This document shows, in pieces, positions 57,300 through 64,000 of a DNA stretch of 64,000 bases. Both the position numbers and the translations under genes were made by a program. The notes beneath the pieces are model-generated. The model saw only the letters and a list, made by a program, of their open reading frames with translations, searched no databases and had not been told where the DNA came from. Position 1 is the first letter of the stretch. Each line of letters opens with the position of its first letter. The stretch covers positions 372,001 to 436,000 of the forward strand of contig OZ252031.1 in assembly GCA_965247775.1 (NCBI GenBank). The letters run 5' to 3'. Source of the stretch: G965247775 sp965247775 (GTDB lineage Bacteria > Chloroflexota > Dehalococcoidia > Bin125).

Positions 57300-58563
57300 G
57301 TGGAGCTACTGCAGTCGGTCGCGGATTCCGGTTACGTCGATCCGACCGCGGTGCAGTTGCGGGCGATCCCTCCCATCTTGGAGGGGCGAGATCTGCTGGC
57401 GGCGGCGCAGACGGGGACGGGCAAGACGGCCGGGTTCATGCTGCCGCTACTGCAGACGCTGATGGCGGCGCCGCCGCGCCGGGGTCGTCCCGTCCGCGCG
57501 CTGGTGCTGACGCCGACGCGGGAACTGGCGGCGCAGGTGCGGGAGAGCGCGCGCGTCTATGGGGCGGGGCTGCCGCTCCGCAGTAGGGCGATCTTCGGCG
57601 GGGTGGGCATGCAGCCGCAGATCACGGCGCTGCGCCAAGGGGTCGACGTGGTGATCGCGACGCCGGGGCGGCTGCTGGACCATGCATCGCGGGGGACGAT
57701 CAACCTATCGGCGGTGGAGATCCTCGTGCTGGACGAGGCGGACCGCATGCTGGACATGGGCTTCATCCACGATCTGCGGCGGGTGCTGGCGCTGCTGCCG
57801 GAGGGGCGACAGAATCTGCTCTTCAGCGCTACCTTCGCGCCGGAGATCCGGGCGCTGGCCCGATCCCTGTTGCGGGAGCCGGTGCAGATCGACGTGACGC
57901 CGGCGCAGCCGGCCGCGGAGACCGTGGAGCAACACATCTACCACGTTGCGCAGGGGGAGAAGGCGGAGGTGCTCGCCGAGCTGATTCACAGCCGTGGCTG
58001 GGAGCAGGTGCTGATCTTCACGCGCACGAAGCACGGCGCGAACCGGCTGGCGGCGCGGCTCCAGACGGCGGACATCGCGGCGGCTCCGATCCACAGCAAT
58101 AAGAGCCAAGGGGCGCGGACCCGGGCGCTGGCCGGATTCAAGGCGGGGGAAGTGCGGGCGCTGGTGGCGACAGATATCGCGTCGCGGGGGCTAGACATCA
58201 GCGGGCTGCCGCAGGTGGTGAACTTCGAGTTGCCGCACGTGCCGGAGGACTACGTCCATCGGATCGGCCGGACGGGGCGGGCGGGCGCGGGTGGGGCAGG
58301 CATACTCGTTGGTGTCACACGAGGAGGCGCCGCGGCTGCGAGCGATCGAGCGGCTGCTGCGGCGCCGGTTGCCATCCCGGACGCTGCCAGGGAGCGAGGG
58401 GGGGCGCGCCAGGACGCCGCCGATCGGCGACCCGCGCGCGGGGGCGGAGGGCGGAGCGACGCGAGCGAGACGGCCGCGACGGCGGTTGCGCGGTGCGAGG
58501 GGGCCGAGCGGGACTCGGCGGTCCGGGCGGCGCGACGGATCGGGCGGACGGCCGCCACGATGA
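57300..58563 (+). CDS. DEAD-box RNA helicase (RhlE-like), frame change near the C-terminus
   Basis: ATP-dependent RNA helicase with motifs in order: Q-motif region, A-Q-T-G-T-G-K-T (I), P-T-R-E-L-A (Ia), T-P-G-R-L-L-D (Ib), V-L-D-E-A-D (II), F-S-A-T-F (III), V-A-T-D-I-A-S-R-G-L-D (V) and H-R-I-G-R-T-G-R (VI). The Q-motif residues S-F-D-T-L-G-L lie upstream of the GTG at 57300, so the real start is earlier but no ATG, GTG or TTG is in frame. Just after motif VI, at a G-rich run near 58292, the natural C-terminus (Q-A-Y-S-L-V-S-H-E-E) is in another frame that ends at 58563. In the unshifted frame the ORF runs directly into infA. Confidence 0.88.
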
Positions 58564-58778
58564 GCGACGAGAAGATTGAGGTCGAGGGCCGGGTGTCGGC
58601 GGTGCTGGGGAACGACTACTACCGCGTGGAGCTGGCGAACGGCTCGGAGGCGCTGGTGCGGCCCGCGGGGCGGTTGCGGAAGTTCCGCATCCGCACGTTG
58701 CTGGGCGACCGGGTGCTGGTGGAGCTGTCGGAGTACGACCTCACGCGGGGCCGAATCACGTATCGATTCCGGGACTAG
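58560..58778 (+). CDS. infA: Translation initiation factor IF-1
   Basis: A 72-residue OB-fold protein. M-S-D-E-K-I-E-V-E-G-R-V opens it, Y-Y-R-V-E-L-A-N-G-S and R-L-R-K-F-R-I-R follow, and V-E-L-S-E-Y-D-L-T-R-G-R-I-T-Y-R ends it, all typical of IF-1. It binds the ribosomal A site during initiation and has RNA-melting activity. The ATG overlaps the stop of the frameshifted helicase C-terminus (ATGA). The location outside a ribosomal-protein operon is unusual and suggests an extra, possibly cold-linked, copy. Confidence 0.93.
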   Translation: MSDEKIEVEGRVSAVLGNDYYRVELANGSEALVRPAGRLRKFRIRTLLGDRVLVELSEYDLTRGRITYRFRD

Positions 58779-58825
58779 GATGCGACGAGCGGCTCTGCCG
58801 GCGCGGCGGGGTGCGGGAGGTAGCG

Positions 58826-59881
58826 ATGACGACGGCTGAGCGATCGACGGGGTCCTACGTCGAGTTGCGACGATTGTTGGCGGCGGAGGGGCTGCTGGAG
58901 AAGCAGCGGGCCTTCTACGCGCGACAGCTCGTGATTGCGCTGGCGTATTCGGGCACGGCCATTGCGCTGATCGTGGTGCTGGGGGAGACATGGTGGCAGC
59001 TGCTGACGGCGGCGCTGCTGGCGCTGGGGGGAATGCAGTGGGCGTTCTGGGGGCACGACGGAGCGCACCGGCAGATCGCGCGGTCCCCGCGGATCAACGA
59101 CCTGCTGACGATCGGTGGGGCGACAGTGTTCACGGGGTTCGGTCTGAGCTGGTGGATGGATTCGCACAACCGGCATCATGCGTTTCCGAACCACGAGACG
59201 CTGGATCCGAACGCGGATGTCGCCCCGTTCGCGTTCTCGCGCGATCAGCTCGCGAAGAAAGAGGGCGTGATGCGGGTCCTGGCGCGCTTTCAGGGGACGG
59301 TGTGGATCCCCCTGCAGACGCTGGGGGTCTACGACAAAGAGGTCGCGAGTGCATTGTTCCTGGTGCATGGCAAGCTGCGGCACCGGTATCTGGAGCCGCT
59401 GGCGACGGCGCTGCACTTTGGGGGCTACTTTGGGCTGCTGTTCGTGTTCCTGGGGCCGGTCCTGGCGGTGGCGTTCCTGGCCGTGCACTACGGGCTCTAC
59501 GGGCTGTTCCTGGGGTCCACCATCGCGCCGAACCACAAGGGGATGGCGACGCTGCGGGGGAACGAGCGGCGGGACTTCCTCCGGACGCAGGTGATCACGA
59601 GCCGGAACGTGCGCGGGGGCCGGTTGACGGACGCGTGGTACGGCGGGTTGAACTACCAGATTGAGCACCACCTCTTCCCGACGATGGCGCGGAACCAGCT
59701 GCGGGCGGCGCGGGCGATCGTGAAGCCGTACTGCGAAAGCCATGGGATTCCCTACGCGGAGAGCAATCCGGCGCAGTCGTACTGGGAGATCACGCAGTTC
59801 CTGCGGTCGATCAGCGCGGGGGACACGCCGGCCCCACCGCGTGGCAGCCGCGACGAGGCGCCAGCGCCGGCCCGCTCCTAG
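58826..59881 (+). CDS. Membrane fatty-acid desaturase
   Basis: A 351-residue di-iron membrane desaturase. Histidine boxes are H-D-G-A-H-R near residue 75, H-N-R-H-H near 110 and Q-I-E-H-H-L-F near 275. Hydrophobic segments lie near residues 40-75 and 195-230. It introduces double bonds into fatty acyl chains and so maintains membrane fluidity, commonly in the cold. ATG at 58826 follows GGGAGGTAG. It comes right after IF-1, helicase and RRM genes on the same strand. Confidence 0.92.
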   Translation: MTTAERSTGSYVELRRLLAAEGLLEKQRAFYARQLVIALAYSGTAIALIVVLGETWWQLLTAALLALGGMQWAFWGHDGAHRQIARSPRINDLLTIGGATVFTGFGLSWWMDSHNRHHAFPNHETLDPNADVAPFAFSRDQLAKKEGVMRVLARFQGTVWIPLQTLGVYDKEVASALFLVHGKLRHRYLEPLATALHFGGYFGLLFVFLGPVLAVAFLAVHYGLYGLFLGSTIAPNHKGMATLRGNERRDFLRTQVITSRNVRGGRLTDAWYGGLNYQIEHHLFPTMARNQLRAARAIVKPYCESHGIPYAESNPAQSYWEITQFLRSISAGDTPAPPRGSRDEAPAPARS

Positions 59882-60400
59882 CCGTTCGTGCGGGCCTCAG
59901 GGTCGGAGGGCGTCACGGCCTCATAGAGGCAGTAGAGGCCGGACTGGTCCAGATCTCCGTGGCCCTGGTTGACGAGGCGGTCGAAGAGCTGGAGGCCCGT
60001 GGCGGTGACGGGCAGAGATAAGGCGGAGGCCGGCGGTCAACTCCTGATCTCGGCAAGGTCCTTGCGCTGCGTGGTGGCGCGGCCGCCGGGGCGGAAGTCG
60101 TCATCGATCATGCGCTGTCCGTGCAGCTCCAAGATACGGGAGCCGGCGAAGCCGCTGCTGAGGGCGTTGCGGACGCGGCGGGGTCGACGCTGGGCGAGAG
60201 CGAGGGCCTCGGCGCCGATCTGTCCACCGGAGACCGGGGCGTCGACGTCGTGGGGGGAGGCGGCGGGGGTCATGCCTTGGGCGGCGAGTTCGTCGACGGG
60301 AGGGGGCTGCTGCGGCTGTGGATGATGAGGTGGGCGCCGGCGCGGTGGAGGTTGCGGGCCATGGGGCGGCCCATGAGGCCGAGGCCGATGAACCGATGGG
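59878..60400 (-). pseudogene. Decayed beta-hydroxyacid dehydrogenase (HIBADH/GarR family)
   Basis: Pieces of one family appear in order on the minus strand but in different frames: F-I-G-L-G-L-M-G-R-P-M-A-R-N-L (Rossmann), D-A-P-V-S-G-G-Q-I-G-A-E (substrate-binding signature), G-F-A-G-S-R-I-L-E-L-H-G, then K-D-L-A-E-I, and finally L-Q-L-F-D-R-L-V-N-Q-G-H-G-D (C-terminal helix) ending at 59878. Large parts between them, including the catalytic Lys helix, are absent. Frameshifts plus deletions make it non-functional. It is the second broken member of the family in this window. Confidence 0.8.
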
Positions 60401-60414
60401 TTATGCCTGGAGCG

Positions 60415-61866
60415 TCATGGGGCGGCTTCCGCAGCGGCGGCGAAGAAGTCGGGAACGAGCGTCCAATCTTGTTCGCGCCGGCCGACGGCGTTGGCGAGGA
60501 GGTAGGAGCGGGCGGCGCTGGCGAGGTAGTACTGCTCGTAGAGTTCGGTGCGGGCGCCGAGGGCGGAGCCGGCGAAGTCCCAGGCGGTGCGGAAGAGGTG
60601 GGCGCGGTCGCGGGCGGGCAGGCCGTTGGCGCCGGGGAGGTAGGTGTTGAGGTGGGGGCTGAGGGCGGAATCGGCGAGGGCGGTGTCGGTGGGGGTGGCG
60701 AGGAGGTTGTGACTGCCGACGAGGGTGATGATCTCGTTCACGCGGCGCATCCAGCCGGGCATGGTGGGGCGGAGGGCGTGGAAGGGGGCGTCGTCGCAGA
60801 ACCACGTGTCGTTGCCGTAGTCGCGAGCGCCGGCCTCGGCAGCGCGGATGGCGGCGCGGGTGAGGGCGACGTAGCTCCAGATCTCGCCGAGGAGCTGACG
60901 GGTTTCGGCGCGGCGGTCGTTGAGGGCTTCGGCCAAGCGGGTGCAGAGGTCGTAGGCGAACTCGAGCTTGACCAGAGCGCGGATGCTGGTCTGCTGGAGG
61001 ACGTTGCCGACCCAGCCGCCGCTCATGAGAGCGTTGTAGGCCTCGGTGTCACCGTCGATGAAGATGCGGTCGCGGGGGACTTCGACGTCATCGAAGATGA
61101 GGAAGGCGTCCTGTTCGTCGAAGCGGGAGGAGAAGGGGCGGTCGAAGGGGTTGTCGCCGGCGGCGTAGTGGTCGCGGCAGAGGACCTTGAGGCCGGGGGT
61201 GGCGGCGGGGATGCTGAAGACGAGGGCGTAGTCGCGGGCTTCGGAGTCGATGGGGTGGCCGGGGTAGATGGCGACCTCGTCGGCGAAGGGGCCGAGGGTG
61301 GCGAGGATGCGGGCGCCGCGGACGAGGATGCCGTTGTCCGTGTCGGCGAGCTTGCGCAGGGCGAGCCGTCCATTGAGGCCCGCGACGTCGCCGACGGCTT
61401 TGTCGACGACGGGGTGGATGATGGCGTGGGCGATGGCGAGGTCGCGGTCGGCGATGAAGCGCTGGTAGCGGAGCATATTGGCGGCGCCGCAGTCGTTGCC
61501 GTTCATGGCGAGGACGTCGGCGCGGCCGGCGAAACCGGCGAAGGTCGTGTTCACGTAGTCGGGGGTGCGGCCGAGCATGCCCATGCTGTAACGAGCGAGT
61601 TGCTCGAAGCAGCGATGGCGGCGCTGGAGGTCGTGGGGGCCGCGGGGGATGAGGTGGCTGACGGCCATCGGGTCGCCGGTGTGGGGGTTGGTGGTGAGGC
61701 AGTCGTGGGCGTGGCGGTGCTGCCAGTCGTAGAAGCCGGCGAGGCCCTGCAGGGAGCCCGCGAAGGCAGGGTGGGCGGTGACGTCAGTGATGCGCTCGGC
61801 GCCGAGCCAGACTTCGCGGTCCTCGCGGAGGCCGTCGAGGTACTGGGCTCCGGTGCGTGCGGGCAT
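60415..61866 (-). CDS. 4-hydroxyphenylacetate 3-monooxygenase (HpaB)-type flavin enzyme
   Basis: A 483-residue FADH2-dependent hydroxylase of the HpaB family (acyl-CoA-dehydrogenase-like fold). T-G-A-Q-Y-L-D-G-L-R opens the N-terminal domain. L-G-R-T-P-D-Y-V-N and V-R-G-A-R-I-L-A-T form the flavin/substrate region, F-D-D-V-E-V-P-R-D-R-I-F-I is diagnostic, and G-W-M-R-R-V-N-E-I lies in the C-terminal helices. It ortho-hydroxylates phenolic substrates using reduced flavin from a separate reductase. No reductase gene is adjacent. TACCAT 18 bases upstream may be its -10. Confidence 0.88.
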   Translation of the reverse strand: MPARTGAQYLDGLREDREVWLGAERITDVTAHPAFAGSLQGLAGFYDWQHRHAHDCLTTNPHTGDPMAVSHLIPRGPHDLQRRHRCFEQLARYSMGMLGRTPDYVNTTFAGFAGRADVLAMNGNDCGAANMLRYQRFIADRDLAIAHAIIHPVVDKAVGDVAGLNGRLALRKLADTDNGILVRGARILATLGPFADEVAIYPGHPIDSEARDYALVFSIPAATPGLKVLCRDHYAAGDNPFDRPFSSRFDEQDAFLIFDDVEVPRDRIFIDGDTEAYNALMSGGWVGNVLQQTSIRALVKLEFAYDLCTRLAEALNDRRAETRQLLGEIWSYVALTRAAIRAAEAGARDYGNDTWFCDDAPFHALRPTMPGWMRRVNEIITLVGSHNLLATPTDTALADSALSPHLNTYLPGANGLPARDRAHLFRTAWDFAGSALGARTELYEQYYLASAARSYLLANAVGRREQDWTLVPDFFAAAAEAAP

Positions 61867-61884
61867 GCGCGCTCCCTTGGCTGG

Positions 61885-61890
61885 ATGGTA
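61885..61890 (-). promoter_or_regulatory. Possible -10 element TACCAT
   Basis: Lies 18 bases upstream of the HpaB-type gene start at 61866. It differs from TAnnCT at the fifth base. Confidence 0.35.
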
Positions 61891-61995
61891 CTGAGGGGCT
61901 GCGGGCGGGGGCCAGCAGACGCTGAGGCAGCGATGTGCCGCAGACGCTGGCGTGCAGGCCGGGCAGGCTCTATCCCTAGGCAGTAGGAGGACGCG

Positions 61996-64000
61996 ATGGA
62001 CGCGATCAACGAAATGGTAATGACGGAGCAGCGCGGGGCGATCGCGCTGATTCTGGTGGACAACCCGCCGGTCAACGCGCTCAGTCAGGGCGTGCGGCAG
62101 GGGCTGCTGGAGGCGTTTCAGGCGGCGGCGGCGGACGACGCGATGCGGGGGGTGGTGCTGGCGTGCCAGGGGCGGACGTTCATTGCGGGTGCGGACATCA
62201 CGGAGTTCGGCAAGCCGATGCAGGCGCCGTCGCTGCAGGAGGCGCAGGCAGCGATCGAAGGGTGCCCGAAGCCGGTGGTGGCGGCGATCCACGGGACGGC
62301 GCTGGGGGGCGGGCTGGAGGTGGCGATGTGCGCGCACTACCGGGTGGGGGCGCCGGCGGCGCGGTACGGGCAGCCGGAGGTGAAGCTGGGGCTGGCGCCG
62401 GGTGCGGGGGGGACGCAGCGGTTGCCACGCGTGACGGGGGTGGCGAAGGCGCTGGCGATGTGCGCGATCGGGGATCCGATCGGGTCGAAGGAGGCGCTGG
62501 CGGAGGGGCTGATCGACGCGATCGTGGAGGGGGACTTGGTGGAGGGTGCGATCCGCTTCGTGGAGGGGAAGGTGGCAGCGGGGGCGCCGCTGACGAAGAT
62601 CCGCGATCGGGAGGAGAAGCTGGCTGCGGCGCGGGCGGACGCGGGCGTGTTCGAGGACTTCCGCAAGCAGATCGCACGCAAGACGCGCGGGTTCGAAGCG
62701 CCCGAGGCGAACGTGCAGTGCATTGAGGCGGCGGTGTCGTTGCCGTTCGAGGGGGGGCTGGCGAAAGAATCCGAGATCTTCGCGGACTTGATGGCGGGGC
62801 GGCAGTCGGCGGCGCAGCGCTACTACTTCTTCGCGGAGCGGGAGGCGGCGAAGGTACCGGACATCCCACGGGATATCGCATTGCGGGAGATCAGGACGGT
62901 GGGGGTGCTGGGGGCGGGGACGATGGGCGGCGGGATCTCGATGAACTTCTTGAACGCCGGGATCCCGGTGAAGATCGTGGAGCGGGATCAGGAGTCGTTG
63001 GAGCGCGGGCTGGGAGTGATCCGGAAGAACTACCAGCGCACGGCGCAGCGGGGGCGGATCACGATGGAGGATGTGGAGGAGCGGATGAGCCTGCTGGAGC
63101 CCGGGCTGGACACGCAGGCCTTCGCGGAGGTGGACATCGTGATTGAGGCGGTGTTCGAGAACTTGGAGTTGAAGAAGCGCGTGTTCCGGGAGCTGGACGG
63201 GATCTGCCGGGAGGGGGCGATCCTGGCGACGAACACGTCGGCGCTGGACGTGAACGCGATCGCGGCGGAAACGCAGCGGCCGGAGGAGGTGATCGGTCTG
63301 CACTTCTTCAGCCCGGCGAACGTGATGCGGCAGCTGGAGATCGTGCGGGGGGCGGAGACGGCGGCGGACATCGTGGCGACGAGTTTGCGGCTGGGGAAGA
63401 CGATCGGGAAGGCACCGGTGGTGGTGGGGGTGTGCCCGGGGTTCGTGGGGAACCGGATCCTGTTCCAGCGGGGGATCGAGGCGGACCGGGTGATCCTGGA
63501 GGGGGCGACGCCGGCACGGGTGGACGAGATCCTGTACGACTTCGGGCTGCCGATGGGGCCGTTCGCGATGATGGATCTGGCGGGGCTGGACATCGGCTGG
63601 GATGAGGCGACGTCGTCGAGCGCGACGGTGCGGGAGATCCTGTGCGAGTCGGGGCGGCGGGGGCAGAAGAACGGGCGCGGCTACTACATCTACGACCCGG
63701 AGACGCGGGCGGCGACGCCGGACCCAGAGGCGGAGGGGATGATCCGGGCGTTCGCGTCGCGGCTGGGCGTGCAGGAGCGGCCGGTGAGCGACGGGGAGAT
63801 CCTGGAGCGCTGCTTGCTGCCGATGGTGAACGAGGGGGCGAAGATCCTGGAGGAGGGGAAGGCGATGCGGGCGTCGGACATCGACGTGATCTGGGTGAAC
63901 GGCTACGGCTGGCCGGTCTACACGGGCGGCCCGATGTTCTGGGCGGAGGGGCTGGGGCTGGACGTGGTGGCGGCCAAGATCCGCGAGTACGGGGCGAAGT
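61996..64000 (+). CDS. Fused enoyl-CoA hydratase/3-hydroxyacyl-CoA dehydrogenase (3' end outside window)
   Basis: At least 668 residues of a bifunctional beta-oxidation enzyme of the peroxisomal MFE-1/FadJ type. The N-terminal crotonase domain has V-D-N-P-P-V-N-A-L, F-I-A-G-A-D-I-T-E-F and G-T-A-L-G-G-G-L-E. Then the NAD domain begins V-G-V-L-G-A-G-T-M-G-G-G-I near residue 305, with N-T-S-A-L-D and G-L-H-F-F-S-P-A-N-V-M carrying the catalytic His region. C-P-G-F-V-G-N-R begins the C-terminal dimer domain. It turns enoyl-CoA into 3-ketoacyl-CoA. ATG at 61996 follows TAGGAGGA. The frame is open to the window edge. Confidence 0.93.
   Translation, partial: MDAINEMVMTEQRGAIALILVDNPPVNALSQGVRQGLLEAFQAAAADDAMRGVVLACQGRTFIAGADITEFGKPMQAPSLQEAQAAIEGCPKPVVAAIHGTALGGGLEVAMCAHYRVGAPAARYGQPEVKLGLAPGAGGTQRLPRVTGVAKALAMCAIGDPIGSKEALAEGLIDAIVEGDLVEGAIRFVEGKVAAGAPLTKIRDREEKLAAARADAGVFEDFRKQIARKTRGFEAPEANVQCIEAAVSLPFEGGLAKESEIFADLMAGRQSAAQRYYFFAEREAAKVPDIPRDIALREIRTVGVLGAGTMGGGISMNFLNAGIPVKIVERDQESLERGLGVIRKNYQRTAQRGRITMEDVEERMSLLEPGLDTQAFAEVDIVIEAVFENLELKKRVFRELDGICREGAILATNTSALDVNAIAAETQRPEEVIGLHFFSPANVMRQLEIVRGAETAADIVATSLRLGKTIGKAPVVVGVCPGFVGNRILFQRGIEADRVILEGATPARVDEILYDFGLPMGPFAMMDLAGLDIGWDEATSSSATVREILCESGRRGQKNGRGYYIYDPETRAATPDPEAEGMIRAFASRLGVQERPVSDGEILERCLLPMVNEGAKILEEGKAMRASDIDVIWVNGYGWPVYTGGPMFWAEGLGLDVVAAKIREYGAK

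Overview
The window is very GC-rich DNA from what is probably a free-living heterotrophic bacterium of the Chloroflexota (Dehalococcoidia/SAR202- or Tepidiforma-like). This placement is inference. It rests on a split glycine decarboxylase (gcvPA/gcvPB), a long RpoD-type sigma factor with a non-conserved insert, many F420/flavin-linked and SDR oxidoreductases, and duplicated cupin and enoyl-CoA hydratase genes. No rRNA, tRNA, CRISPR array, phage or IS transposase was seen. The + strand is strongly G-rich throughout, so + strand genes favour codons ending in G and - strand genes favour codons ending in C.

Layout. 0-2.2 kb: 5'-truncated ogt and two decayed genes (ferritin-like, DUF2182). 2.3-13.1 kb: dehydrogenase, amidohydrolase, Lon-like protease, two overlapping Gfo/Idh/MocA oxidoreductases, a luciferase-like enzyme, a lone Zn/Mn ABC permease and an SDR. 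13.5-15.7 kb: sigma factor, a 57-residue basic protein and a 16-copy 25-bp tandem repeat. 16.1-24.3 kb: three enoyl-CoA hydratases, an ACAD10-like kinase, VOC, cupin-like, PPOX and DUF2807 proteins and an SDR. 24.3-28.1 kb: a decayed or frameshifted stretch around crcB. 28.2-37.4 kb: two double-cupin proteins, a translationally coupled pair of MFS transporters, a stand-alone GcvH-like protein, RidA, dehydrogenases and a broken EamA transporter. 37.5-45.4 kb: M20 hydrolase, F420-NADP oxidoreductase-like protein, an AhpD-like gene with an in-frame TGA that looks like selenocysteine, a SufS-like enzyme and others.

45.4-52.0 kb (minus strand) is the most suggestive metabolic block. A ring-opening amidohydrolase of the cyanuric acid hydrolase/barbiturase family is overlapped with FdrA, DUF1116 and DUF2877, the three subunits of the AllFGH carbamoyltransferase type. 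A D-aminoacylase-type amidohydrolase lies next to it. The layout suggests ring opening of a cyclic ureide followed by phosphorolysis to carbamoyl phosphate.

52.3-56.7 kb is a tight gcvT-gcvH-gcvPA-gcvPB operon. 56.7-59.9 kb encodes an RRM protein, a DEAD-box helicase, IF-1 and a fatty-acid desaturase, a plausible cold-response set. The window ends with a decayed beta-hydroxyacid dehydrogenase, an HpaB-type flavin monooxygenase and the start of a fused enoyl-CoA hydratase/3-hydroxyacyl-CoA dehydrogenase.

Two themes run through the window. At least a dozen genes carry a frameshift, nonsense codon or internal deletion, some probably real decay and some possibly homopolymer sequencing error. A TAnnCT hexamer recurs just upstream of many transcription units and is the likely -10 element.
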